From Pestalotiopsis fici W106-1 (lineage: Eukaryota > Ascomycota > Sordariomycetes > Amphisphaeriales > Sporocadaceae), in the NCBI RefSeq assembly GCF_000516985.1, contig NW_006917101.1, positions 1,356,834-1,420,833 of the forward strand: a stretch of 64,000 nucleotides of DNA. Direction: 5' to 3'. The notes under the pieces were generated by a model, which was given only the letters and a program-made list of their open reading frames with translations, had not been told where the DNA came from and made no database searches. Position numbers and translations under genes: made by a program. Positions 9,954 through 22,783 of the stretch are shown here, one piece after another; position 1 is the stretch's first letter, and the number at the start of each line of letters is the position of its first letter.

Positions 9954-12346
9954 ATGGGTTTGCTGTACGTCGCCAGCCATATGCGCTCCCCCCGACCCAC
10001 GAGCCTCAAGGTGACACAGATTTGCTAACACTGCGTGTATAGTGCGCTCGGCACGGCTCTGGATTGGCCAGACGCCAAAACACATGCGCATCAGGTCAGG
10101 GAATGGGGTATCAAGGTATGCGGCTGCAGCGTCATGATGTTCGCCAAATCGGATGAAGCTGATAATTAGGACAGCAATTGCTTGAGATCTGGAATAAGGC
10201 CAAGCACAAGGAGCGAGATGCCATGCTCTGGGGTGACGAGGTAAGAATAGACTGTGTGTTCGCCTGCTATTGTAGATTGTTCTCACATCCCTTCAGGTCG
10301 AATACCTGGTTGTGACATACGAAAAGGATGATCCAAAAGTCCTTCTCTCGCTCCGTCAAGCAGATATTTTGAAGGCATTGGCCGCCGACGAGGAACTGGC
10401 AGCAAAGGGTGGTGGTGTGCCAGCCATTCAAGACCAGAAACAACAGTAAGCTAACAACTGTTGGTCTCCATCGCATTGACGTCCCTGCTAAGTTTGACAA
10501 GGTCGAATCCTCTCCCGGTCTTCCACCCTGAGTTTGGTAGATTCATGCTCGAGGCCACACCGGGCAAGCCCTGGGGAATAGGATTCAAGGAACTGCTGGA
10601 CGTGGAGCCGGATATGAAGCTCAGGTATATATTATACCGCTTTTGTCCATTTGAGATTCCCTGCTGACCCCTTTTAGGAGGAGAATTGCAAAGGACCATA
10701 TGAAGTCTAACGAGTACCCAATCACGCTCACCACGTTCCCCCGGTTGGGTGTCCCGGGCGTGTTTACAGAGCCTCACTATCCCCCCTCAGGATCAAAGCT
10801 GCGTTCGCAATTTGTTCCGGATGAAATTGCCAATCCCCACATTCGATTCCCGACTTTGGCCGCCAATATCCGTTGGAGGCGAGGCAAAAAGGTTCAGGTA
10901 AATGTGCCAGTGTTCCATGACAAGAACACGTCAAACCCCTGGAAAGACCCAACCGTCAATTATGATTTGCACAACTGGCCAGAAGACGACGATGTTCGGA
11001 ATGGTGCCAGTCCAGACAACTTTATTCACATGGATGCTATGGCGTTCGGTATGGGAAGTTGCTGCTTGCAAATAACCTTCCAAGCCAAGAACATCACCGA
11101 AGGCCGGAAAATGTATGATCAGTTGAGCCCTCTTGGCCCAATCATGTTGGCTCTAACGGCTGCGACGCCTATATACAAGGGCTTTCTCGCCGACACTGAT
11201 GTCCGCTGGAATCAAATCAGTCGAGCCGTTGACGACCGCACAGAGGAGGAACTTGGAGAAAAGGTGTGTACACGTGTTTGCGACATGTTTGATCCAGATG
11301 ACTAACATAAGACGGTGTAGCCCCTGAAAGACAGTAGATGGAGGATACCAAAGTCGCGCTATGCGTCAAACTCGACGTATATCTCGACAGACAGTCGACT
11401 GAGACCAGAGTACATGGACCCCAATCTTGTCATCGACCACGATATCAAGCAACAACTCATGGATGGAGGCATGGATGATCGCCTGGCAACCCACTTTGCT
11501 CATCTCTTCATTCGTGATCCAATCGTTATTTTCAATGAGGACCTCAAGGAGTTGGATATGACCAAGGCCGATCACTTTGAGAACATTCAGTCCACCAACT
11601 GGCAACATATGCGTTTCAAGCCCCCACCGGCAGGCAGCGATATTGGCTGGCGTGTCGAGTTTAGACCGATGGAGATACAGATTACCGATTTCGAGAACGC
11701 AGCCTTTGCCGTTTTCATGGTCCTCATTACGCGGGCCATTCTCTCCTTTGATCTAAACTTTTATATCCCCATTGCCAAAGTCGATGAGGGCATGGAGACA
11801 GCTCACGCACGGGATGCCGTGCTAGAAAAGAAGTTCTATTTCCGCAAGAATCCCTTTCCTACCCGGCCGACGCGGAGCGCCATGGGCTCGGGGACGAGCA
11901 CGCCCATGATCAGCCGGCCGCCGACGCCTACGGGTCCCGTCGAGGACGAGTACGCCTTGATGACCATCAATGAGGTGATCAACGGCTCCACCTCGGACGA
12001 GCACGACTTCCCCGGTCTGATCCCCATTGTCGAGAGCTATCTGGACTCGGTCAACGTGGACGTGCAGACGCGGTGCGAGCTCGACACGTACTTGAACCTC
12101 ATCCGCCGGCGTGCCAGTGGCGAACTCTGGACGGCGGCGAAATGGATTCGGGACTTTGTGGACAAGCATCCTGCCTACAAGCACGACAGTGTCGTTGATG
12201 ATGAGATCAACAAGAGCCTCATTGAAGCTGTCATTGACATTAGTGACAGGGAGCAGGTCGGCAGAGGGTGGGATGGGCTAGATGTTCCTAATCTGGACCG
12301 ACTGCTGAACGGTTTCAGGGGAGGTTGTGGCGGTTCCAAGCGGTAG
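9954..12346 (+). CDS. GSH1: Glutamate--cysteine ligase (gamma-glutamylcysteine synthetase)
   Basis: This enzyme catalyses ATP-dependent ligation of L-glutamate and L-cysteine, the first and rate-limiting step of glutathione synthesis, in the cytosol. Seven exons (9954-9964, 10043-10115, 10175-10240, 10297-10445, 10502-10624, 10678-11263, 11321-12346) join in phase to 677 residues, the usual size for the eukaryotic GCL family (GCS, family 3). The start MGLLALGTALDWPDAK is characteristic. Family signatures include WGDEVEYLVV (about 46-55), PVFHPEFGRFMLEATPGKPW (about 105-124, substrate pocket), FGMGSCCLQITFQ (about 264-276) and WRVEFRPMEIQITDFENAAF in the C-terminal third. The first coding exon is only 11 nt long and ends two bases into the Leu codon. 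The small exons at the 5' end contrast with the large last exon. A low-complexity Thr/Pro/Ser stretch near 490-520 is a species-variable insert. Confidence 0.96.
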
Positions 12347-13834
12347 AGAGCAACTCGACATAGATATACAGAGACTATACAGCACATTTTGATATGATAA
12401 TTCGACTTGCTTTCATCACCTTCACCTGGCTCAACAGTCAACGCTATATTTCTCGATCTCGTTCCGTGGAACAGACAGCTATACTGTTGCGTTACGCAGT
12501 ACTGTTACCTCGACACACCAAGTCGCCTAGCTCTGTTACGCTTTCAGAATATACAGCTTTCAGAGAGCAATAGAGTACTTTGCGAGTACTTCCGCAACGC
12601 TAAGAGGGCTCGAGCCGTGTTGGCGATCTTTACTAGCGGCTGGTCTACCATCTCGGCTCGGTGCAGGAAGGGAACGGAGACATAGATCTCATCGCGCACA
12701 TATGTATCTTTCCCATTCGAGTTAAGAACAACCCCAGTTCCGCCTTTCCCCCCGATGATCGACTGGCTAATATTTTCCCCTCCCATAGCGCACTATTCCG
12801 CGATAGCTTCAACCTTGATATTGCTCTTAGCTTGGCCCAGGGCAAAGACAAAAAGATGGGCGCTACTATGCCCAGACTGCCTATTGCTTGCGATGTAGAA
12901 CAAGCCCAGGGACGCAATGGGACGGGGCAGGCAAACAAGCTGGAATTAATTAGATGAGATCCGCTGGGAGGGCTGCTGGTATGGCTCATTGTCAGCTCTT
13001 CTGTTGGGCCCCGCGTCAATGTCCCATCTATGCCCCATCTCCTCATCTTGTCTTTTGAGAGATCGCAGATCGCATCTTGCTAACTTGCACTCTCTCCATC
13101 CTTTGTGGTTGTTCTGGACTCTGAGATCTGCACTCAGTAAACCCGAGCAGTAGCCAATCAAAGTCAGTATAGCTTTTTGATCCCCCTCCGTCCTGCATTC
13201 CTTTTGCTGCTTGCTTTGTTGCTTTTTCCCATTACCCCCGAACAGGGCTGCTTCCTTTTCTTCTCGTAAAGACGACCTGGTATGAGTACGTATCACAAAA
13301 TGCGTGGCACTTTTTCGTTTGATCAGAAGTCACAACCACTACAAAATTTACAGATTCATTATCCTCTTTGGGATGGGGGATAATTAGTAGAAACATGACC
13401 AATATCGTAGTCAGCACGGCAACTCTCTTGCATCCTTCCAATAGCATTAACCTGACTTTGCCACATACGCTCTCCCCGCCAGCCGAAACAACATGGGTCG
13501 CTTTTTGCTTTTTCTCTTCTCTCATCCTTTCCCAAAGTCTATCTGCAGATGAGCTGCGATTGGACAATGTCCATGAGGCTGTTGCAGTTCTTTCCCACAA
13601 GGCGAAATGCAGTATTCAATATTCCACCCATGTTTCCTCTACCCATAGATTGACGACCCCTTTCACCATGGACCAAAAGAGGCTCTTGACTATGACTATC
13701 ATTCGCAATGTTTCCCAAAGCGGAAATGCCTCGGAGCACTAGATATGCACGACGAAGACAAGAGGCATAATAAGCAAAGTCTCTTCCAAGCCGGCTCGGA
13801 GTCTTTTTTCTTTTCTTTTTGGGGTGCACCTTCA

Positions 13835-13934
13835 NNNNNNNNNNNNNNNNNNNNNNNNNNNNNNNNNNNNNNNNNNNNNNNNNNNNNNNNNNNNNNNNNN
13901 NNNNNNNNNNNNNNNNNNNNNNNNNNNNNNNNNN
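13835..13934. other. Assembly gap (100 N)
   Basis: Exactly 100 unknown bases, the conventional placeholder for a scaffold gap of unknown length. It is flanked by pyrimidine-rich sequence on the left. True distances across it are therefore uncertain. Confidence 0.98.
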
Positions 13935-16900
13935 TAAATATCGCCTTATCCCCACGCCGTACCCTTGCGAGATACCATCGTACGAATCTCGTGCGCCCTG
14001 ATCTTCTCGGCCCACTCGAGCGCATGAGGGAGTACTCAGATCTGTACTCGGGTGTACAAAAACTCTGGTCGCAAAACCTTTTCTTTTTATTTTATTATTT
14101 TTTAAACCCATGAAAAAGTGTGAATAGTCGTGTTGGGACGCAAGCAAGCACGGATGGATCACTGCATCCTATCCTTTTTTTTTTTTTTACCTCGAATTTC
14201 TAAGAAACTAATTACACAAACATACGTTCCAAGTGTCACTATTTGTGAACTGGGGAATAAAAAAAAAAGGGTACTTGAGGCCCCAGCTCAACGGATAAAT
14301 AAAAGGGGTTAGAATTTGGGAAATTTCCATCTGACTTTGTACCGCGGCGCGGCGCTAGAGTTCGGTCAAAAGAAAGAATGGGAAAATATGTAGTACTACG
14401 CGACCGAGTATCAATTCCGCGGCACGCTGCCATGACTTGCCAACGGCTGGCTAAACAAGACGCGATCTTAGGCAGGGCTGGGGTGAAGACGATCGCAAGG
14501 AGACAAGAATATCAAAGGAGGACTTATTGCCCAGCCTTGCTATTCTTGCCAACGCTTCGACTATTTGGATATCAGATATATTGAATGGGGGATCATCATA
14601 TACATGAGTATCATTTGTCCAATTAGGTTAAAGCAAGCAAAAGAACGTGAATGCAGTAGATATATACGTACTGTGGAGTGATATACTTGGGACGCAAACA
14701 GACTGTGCTGCTACTAATAGATACTAGAAGAGGGCTAATGAATTGCTTTTTCCAGTACTCTGCGTGAGAGGGGCAATCTGGCTGAAATTCAATTTAGGGT
14801 TTACTGCCACATCATGTCAAACGTGGCGAGTTTTCCTAGGCGAAAATAATATGTACAATGCTTGCTGAGCTGCGCTGAATAAGAAAAATTGCAAAAAGCT
14901 GAACAAAGCCCAAAAAGCCCCCTAGAGTGTTCCCGCCCATGCATGTCTGACACCTTTTCCCTTTTCCCCCTCCTGTAAAAAGGTCCGTTTCTATGGCATA
15001 CTCTCACCTAGTAGGGCCCGGATGTTGGAACCTTTGGCCGTTGCCAACTTGATCGTTTATTATGCATCGACGTTTTCTTCATTGGTTTTTCTTTGCCTTT
15101 GCGAAATTCCCACCGGCGTAAAATCTCAAGTAGTCTACTACTAATAGTTCGCGCCCTCGCGCATCTCTTCGGGAGTAATGGCTCCGTGCGAGTTCAGTTA
15201 GTGGTGTCTGTTCTCCATTCCCCTTCTCTACTACACAGTACACGCAAGTACCCTCTGTGGACTTGGTCGCTCTCTGGCTTTAAGACGGTCATGATTGCTC
15301 GTAACCTTGGCAGGGCAGGGGGGAACCACAATGATACCACGTACAGATAAACTGCACCTTTTGTTGCTGCGCTTCATCGGACGAACCCAGATCTCGGATC
15401 GTCTGTGGCCTAGTGAACATCGATGGTGCTGTTTTACGTTCTACGGAGGACGTTCCGCGGTCGAATGAATGAGCAGTGGAGTCGGCTCGCACGGATTGGG
15501 CGGATTCTTGAGACATGGGGACGACTAGCATTGAGATAGGTCAAAACTAGATGACGATGGGGCCCGACCGAGATGCCGGGTCCGCGTGTAAGTGTTGCGC
15601 AAAAAGGACATTCGGCTCCGGGACAATTGAATTCTCGAGCTTGCGAGCTAACTACATGAATTAGCTACGTATATTCCAAGGAGACTTGAATCGTAGTAGT
15701 TCCAAAATCCGAATTGCTAGTCTGGGGGGCCATGCCTTGAGGCGGGGACGATTAGGAACAAAATAGTAAGTAGATCGATCGATATTTCACTAGCGGCTCG
15801 CAAGCAAAGCATGTGTCCTCCCGCTGTGAGATCTGCAGCATCCAGACCTGCTCAGGCCTTTCTTGCCGTCGAGGACGAGAAGGTTGGGCCGCGAAGGAGG
15901 GCAGTGACGTCGTAGGAGAGATGCCATCGGCCGGAGGCAAGTTGCGGCGAATGGGGACATAATAGGCTGATGTAGCACCAGCAACGGGCTGCGTTTGGTA
16001 TTGGAATAGTCTGACACCCTCAGGAAAGAACATCAACGGCCCAAAGGAAAACCCAGAAGCATGCCAGACACGACTCCAGTTAGCCAGTCCTCTGGTTCCG
16101 AGATGGCTCAGCCTAACATTCAGGGGAAAGAGGAAACATCCTAGACAAGATGAGATCACCTAGCAATTGTGGCCCTTGAACAGAGTTGGCATGAGTAATT
16201 CTTACCACCCAGGCAGAGTTATGGTAAGATGGTTTCCTTTGACTACGGGATGGCGGGTGGTGATTTAGTTGCCGTCTATGCCTCGTAGGGATAGCTAGAG
16301 GCTGCTACTAGAGGATCATCGTAGATCCGCGTTTCCATTTCAGCCCTCGAAAGGCGACGATCAGGCCAAAAGAATAAAATGACAACATACCATGGTACAA
16401 ATCCCGATCGTCTAACGCGGAATGTTCAGCCCACACTACTAGGCCAATGCCAGCAAGATGAATTTAGCAATTGAGCCAGCACCAGCAAACACCGAGCCGT
16501 TGTCTTTCTCACTTGCGAGCTGGATGGAGCCTGTAGACACCCCCCAATTCCATCCTTGTTGGAAGGTTTGGCTTGAATTGAGGCGGAATTATAGTACAGT
16601 CAGGCGGCAGTACGTACTCGAGTACCCGGCCAAGCTTGCTCAAGCCAGCTCGACTCAACCCCTGCGGCATTGGCTTGCCCACTACCACTTGACTATAGTA
16701 GTATTCAGCATAGTGTCGATTCGCGCAGATGCAATGGCGCAAACTCTATTTTGAAGCCAATCGCCATGCTGGGATGTCCCGGCCGCATCCACGCCCATGT
16801 CTGCAATCTACGGGATGCGGGTCTCTCGTCTGCCAAAGAAGAAGAAATCCCAGCCGCGGTTGGATGGTGCGCGCGTGTCAATTGTAGGTTGGACGGCTTG

Positions 16901-19900
16901 GGGGGCCGGTTCAATGAAAAGGGCAAATCGTGATCTGGGCTCAACCTACCTACTGCCAGTGAGCTTGATGTCAAGGACGCATTCGCGAGTCCTTGCCGGA
17001 TTGTTCATCCTTGAAGTGGTTGACCGCGTCATGCCCTGTCCTGTGTTTTCTCTATCTGACAGGCGCCGCCTCCAGTGCCGGGCATCATCATGGTTGCGCC
17101 CAAACATCGATAGTGAGAGACCGCGCACTGTTGGCCATACTAATATGGATGAGCCGGGAAGCCGGTCGCTTCTAGGGACGCCCAGGTTCGGGCCTCGTAT
17201 TGAGCGCGAGTGACGAAAAAGACATTCGTGAGTCGTCCTTTACTGCCGGAGGGATGGGGAATGACACCAAAGGGATAAGTGTCATCTCTCGCCTTCTTCC
17301 GCGATTACTCTCCACGTGGCGCGCGACATGGGCTGTATGTCTGCCACGCGAGCCTGCATCTCACTTCCCGCCATGATCGAGATACTGTTTAGTACGGATC
17401 CACAAGACGTCTTTTTTTTCTTCTTCTTTCCCTTCTGCTGTGTTGGACTGGCCCCGGACCTGTTCCATCTAAGACAATCAAGTGTGACGGCTTTAGCTCT
17501 TCGTTTTCCCAAATGGTAGTTGGCCGCGGACAATGACATTGGTTTGTCCTTCCACTCGCCTTGGAGCCGGTGCAACCACCCTCTCCAATCTTTTCCTCCC
17601 CAGCCACAAATTGGCCCTTGGGAAGCTTGAGACGAGGCGCCTAAGACATGCCTGACAGATCTAGCCATGCACATACCCTCCTCTCCATCCCATGCTCCCG
17701 TCATGTCAGCATCATTCTTTGCAACATGGCCCTTGTCTCTACATACAGGAAGTATATCTATTTCGTATTGTGCGTCAAGGAATCATCAAATAACATCACA
17801 AGCGTGGTATTTTGGGCAAATCTAATCCTCGCAAACAACCGGGTACCTGGCTACGTGTCGAAGAGGAGGAGGGCAACCCCGGGTTTGGCAAACTCAAAAA
17901 ATTGATTGAAACGCAGGGCCGCATCTACCCTTGTCCTGCCCTTCTTGTGCGTCTACTGTGTAAGTTGAGTCATCAGGATCGATCTCACGCTGTCTCAGAT
18001 ACGTGTAAGGGTCGTACAACGACCGACAGCTACCCTTCTTCTCGTGTCCTCCTCCCTCCTTTGACTCCTTAGCCCGAAGATTCTCAGACCCCGAAGCAGC
18101 CGAGGGGAAAGAGCATGACGTTGAGGGTAAAGTACACATTTGGACACTTTCTCAGACTGTCGGGCCATGTCCCGACTTGTACGATACCAAAAGAAGACGG
18201 CCGTTCCAGCCCCCAGGGTTGGAAGCAATGGGCTGAATAGAGTAGCTAGAATAGAGGACGTCACGCGCCATGACGTCCAAGTCGAAACTTGTTCGTCAAA
18301 GAAACAAAGTCAAGCAGATAGGGTCTGGTCTACAGTTCATACTAGTTGGTTGATTGGTAACACTCGAGGACGGTTTTTTTCCTCGCTCGCACCCCAAACG
18401 CACCAATGAGACCCTAGCGAGTCGCCGCAAGGCGAGAGCTTAAGATATGAAGAAAACGTGTGCCGCAATATAGTTCAACGTCGGGGCTGAACTTTGATTT
18501 GCATCCGATGGAACTCTAAACATTAAAGCTAGGCTCCCTTGGGGTCTTAGAGCTCTTCCCTTAGCACCTGATAGTCCCCTCCCAAATTTTCCGCAGCTTA
18601 CCTGCGTACTCTACCGATTTTGGTTTGGCTTATAGCATGGCCTCCGCCTCCGGTTCAATATGCAGGGCCAGACATGGGACGGGCAAAGGGCCCAGGTGTT
18701 ACGGATATTCAATCCGGTCTGATCACACCAGCCGCCTGGGGAAGAGCAATCACTGACTCGCAAGGAGCGGAAATGTTGATCATTTCAGTCAAACAGTCTC
18801 CCAAGGCTGACCGGTTGACGATATGTGCCAATATGTTTCGTGTGTCTAGACAATATATGAGTGGACTTTGCAGTTACAGTAGTGACATGCATGTCATGAA
18901 GCATGGTAAGCAGCAAAACAACATGTGTCAAGCCCCCCCATCCAGTAAGGAAGCTGGACTTGGGGACTGGGAGGGGGTAAGAAGGATCAAAAAGTGTCGG
19001 GACTTTTTGAGCCGCGCCTTATGTATGCAACTCGGCTTCGTGACACATGCAGCTGTGTATAGACCAATCCTTGTCCTGATTGTGGCCCCCCTCCTCCCAC
19101 CCCGTTAAGTATCACAGGCCAAACGGGGGGAGGAAGCTGAAGTATCTTCATGTGCAGGTATCATGGGAAGTTGATGGCCTTCAAAAAAGAAAACCCATCA
19201 AAAAGAAAGAAAAAAAACAAGAAGAAAACATCTTGTGCCTCGTGGCTTGTGTCAAATGAACGAGATTCCCCATATCCCGTAGGTACCCTCTTGACATGGG
19301 AAATAACCCTTTGGGCATTATGTACCCGTGTACTCTGTAGAGTGCAGACCAAGTACAAAATGAATGGCCCTGTTGAGGTCCCGGCAGGCTGCCGCTGGGG
19401 TGTTATCAAAATTGCAAGGAAGGCTTTCCCGATATCTTCAACAACGGAGGGCATGATTGGGTTTCGATATGGTTGCCTTTTTTTTTTCCCCCTCCCTCTC
19501 CGTCTTCTCGCATCTTGTCATGCCATCATCTCATTGTGTTTAAAGACGACGGATCTGCCGTGGTACGATTTGGCAGATTGGAGACTGTTGAGAGGAGGGG
19601 GATGAGATGTAGATCTGCCTGCTTGCATGCATATTATATCGAGATGAACCACATATAATGCAGAGCTTGCTGCTTGAGGGTGTGGCAGGTGTGACCATCA
19701 GGGTAGGGAGCGCTTGAAAGGAGGGACCCCTCCACGAAGAAGGGTCACAGAGTATGATGATCACGAGGACACTCAAAATTATAGGGAGGGGAGAGAGAGA
19801 AAACAACCAAAGGAAAAAAAACGGCACTGGTTTTCACTGTGGTTCCGAAAGTCCTGTCTCACTCCCCACATTCCTTTTCGCCGGCCGTGTGTGTCCCATT

Positions 19901-20818
19901 TGCCTCGTCCCGTTCCGAGATGGAACTGCGTTTCGCTTCCTTGCATATCGAAATCGGCCGTCTTGCCAGTCGCAATACCAAAGAAGTCGGTATTTTCGTA
20001 CGACTCTAATGAACCCCGCCTCTAGATGAGCAGATACACGATAATCGTAACAGATCTGATTTTGGGCCTTGTTTTTTCTTCTTCTTTCCAACCTTCCTAT
20101 GATGCGCTGATATTGTCTCATGTACCTATATACATATGGCCAATACGCAGCCAACAATAAACAAGGAAAGAAGTCAACAGGCTTGTCAATGCATTACCAA
20201 GGATGGCTGGCACGAGTGGCGCACGACATGGCTGCAGCAAGCAATCATCATGAAATGCCGTGAGCTGCAGCGGGTTGGTCAGAAATACTTGACTCGGCAT
20301 GAGTACCTGTAGGAAGCGGACGGGGGGTGCGAAGTTCAACACTGTATACATGATTGATTTTCTTTCTCCCTCCTAGAGTGAGTGGTCCGCCTCATTGAAT
20401 GCCAGAACAGCGAATAAGAGGTTACCGCGTGCCCCCTCGACTCCTCTACTTTTGTGGTTGGAGCTATTGTTACACCAAATCTGCTCCGAGGCCCTCCCGT
20501 CGCTGAGCGCTTATTTTCGTTGTAGCTTAGTTGAACAGCTATCAACTAAATCAAGTAAATCAAGAGCAACCATGGTGTGCTGAGACGAGGACAGAGACGG
20601 GGGATAGTGAGAGAGGGAGAGGGGACGCCACTCGAACCACAAAGGAGAAGCAGGGTGAATCTAGAGAAGAAAAAAAAAAAGCAAACCGAATCCGCAACTT
20701 GAGGCGAGTCAACACGTCAACCTACTTTATCGATTGAAGAAAGGACAAATTGGGCCAAAAGAAAATAACGAGATCTGACCAACAAACAACCCGCCGCAAC
20801 TAAGACACGTGCGTAGCA

Positions 20819-20839
20819 TTTTTTTTTTTTTTTTTTTTT
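20819..20839. repeat. Poly-T tract (21 nt)
   Basis: An uninterrupted run of 21 T, followed by a G-rich stretch. It is one of many homopolymers in the gene-poor DNA downstream of the GATA gene. Confidence 0.9.
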
Positions 20840-22337
20840 GGCCGAGGGGGGTGGGGGAAAGAGTTGATCAGCCTAGACCGGTTTGCCCTGATACATAGAT
20901 CCCAGATTCATTTATATATACTATATACACATGTATACGTTTTTGACTGCCTCGCAGGATAAGCAAAGAAAAACGTGTCACCTATTCATAGCAATCAAGA
21001 TATTGTGCATGGTCGTTTTTCTTCCTTTGCCTTTCTTCTCTAGTCTCTCTCTAATCTAAGCCCGCCTTCTTTTTCTTTTGCTTTGATTTCCCCCCAACGC
21101 TGCCACACATGTCATCGTGGAAACTGACGGATCAAGTCGCACGGCATCCAAGAGCAGGAGGAAAGGAGAGGAAAGGGGTGGTGAAGGAGAGGCACGTCCC
21201 GTTCTGCAGACCTGCCACGCGCACTCTTGTCTTTAGTGGTTTATTTATTATTAATTATTTTTATGATTTTACAACCCGCTTCCCCCCCTCCCCTCCCCTC
21301 CCCATGACAGCAAAAAAGACTTATATAAGAAAATCATGACGACGTTTTGAGGTCTGGGCTGGGGAAATTTCATGGTCGGGGTGGTGAGTGGTACGCACGT
21401 CCCGATCTACTGGTTCTAGGCCATCTTGCGTATAGCCGCCGCTTTCTTAGTGCTGCTCAAGTTCACGTAGGACAATATCTGTCATAATTGCTAGAAGGAT
21501 ATGAGATATGGAAAGAGTCGAAAGGGGGGAGCGGTGGAAAAGAAAAAAAAAAAAAAGAATATGAAGATGAACCAAGGAGGAGGGGAAAAAAGGTTAAGAA
21601 ACTTGCTGGCTTGCCATTTTTTCCCGCTCATCTGTTTCGTGACACGGTCCGTACCGCATCAGGGAATGAAGCCGGTAGGTCATGTCGATGCCGTCTTGCT
21701 GAACCGCCATGACACTGTCTTAGCTTGAGATTATTAGACGGATAGAGGAAAAAAAAAAAAAAAAGAGATGTCAACTGTCCAATCACGAATTTTGCATTGC
21801 AGGGAAACTCTCATGAAAAGGCCGTAGTAGGAAGAAGTGTGGTAATTTGGCAGTAACATAGATTTGAGATCAAAAGCCTAGTAGCTTCGCAGACTATAGT
21901 AGAAAATAACCCCAGATCCGAGTAGTAAAAGGGGGAAGTTCTTTTTGTGTTTGGGGCAGTTCGTTTGAGAACTGTTGCGGTACGTTATTTCCCTCAACAA
22001 CTGCCTTTCCATACACGCAGCACGGTTTCGCCTTTTCAGTAGTTTTCCTCCCATTTTGTCCGAAAGATGCCCGAAAAAAAATATCGGTTGGTGGCAACTT
22101 GAAGTGTTGATTCCTTCCCTTCTATGCTTGATGCATTCGTTTTTTTCTTCTTTTTCATCTTGCATGAAGCAGCCATGTTGCGAAAGGGTTCCGACCAAAC
22201 CCGGATATATGTTTGCCAATGCAATATTCCACCTCCCATACACTTGCGAGCCACAAGCATAAAACGCCAAAAACAATGCCAGTCCTGTGATGCCAAATTC
22301 TGTTGTCCCCAGGAACCAAGGGTATATACAAATAGGT

Positions 22338-22394
22338 TGTTGTAGTAGTAGTAGAGAGTTGTAGTAGTAGTAGTGGTGGTAGTAGTGGTAGTGA
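22338..22394. repeat. Imperfect GTA/GTG trinucleotide repeat
   Basis: About 57 bp of GTA units with GTG and GA interruptions, roughly 390 bp beyond the stop codon of the GATA gene. It may lie within its 3' UTR, where the transcript would read the complementary TAC/CAC repeats. Confidence 0.8.
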
Positions 22395-22783
22395 TGTGTT
22401 GCGGAGCAAGTCCGCTAAAATTTAAAAAAGGGTCGAGGCCAAGGAAAATTATGTCCATTCGGGTATATGATGATAACACGCTTCTGTGGCCGAGTGCATC
22501 GATTGTCGACCGGAAATCACGAAAACAGTAATATATAGCTCACGGTTCGTGTTCGTGTGGGCATGATTGTAGGTAAAAGTCAGTCAGTCCAGTGCAGTCT
22601 AGAATCCCGTCCAGTCTGTCTGTCTCTCTGGTTTGCCCCGGCAGAGATGCCTGGCTGACTGGGTTGGCTGGCTGGCGGGGGAGTGTTTGTTGATGTCATT
22701 TTCCTCATCGTCATTGTAGGATCGTGATGAGTGAGACTAGTAGCAGTTAGATGGGTAGTTGAAGGCCCCGTAGCGCCGGTTCA

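Larger units (their letters stand above)
12347..22783. other. 10.4 kb without a supportable gene between GSH1 and the GATA factor
   Basis: I find no frame here with a recognisable domain or a convincing exon chain. The longest open frames (minus 13539-14162, which crosses the assembly gap; plus 18620-19108; plus 19150-19605) are low-complexity or random-looking. Long homopolymers are frequent: 21 T at 20819-20839, and A runs near 21541-21556 and 21751-21764. GTA-type repeats lie at 22338-22394. The stretch may hold long UTRs or non-coding transcripts. The sequence alone does not show which. Confidence 0.5.

Noticed and set aside
13539..14162. Open frames crossing the N gap
   Set aside because: They are open only because the unknown bases cannot encode stops. 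The flanking parts are low complexity.
22480..22560. tRNA-like A-box (TGGCCGAGTGC)
   Set aside because: No matching B-box (GGTTCGANNCC) at the right distance and no foldable cloverleaf.
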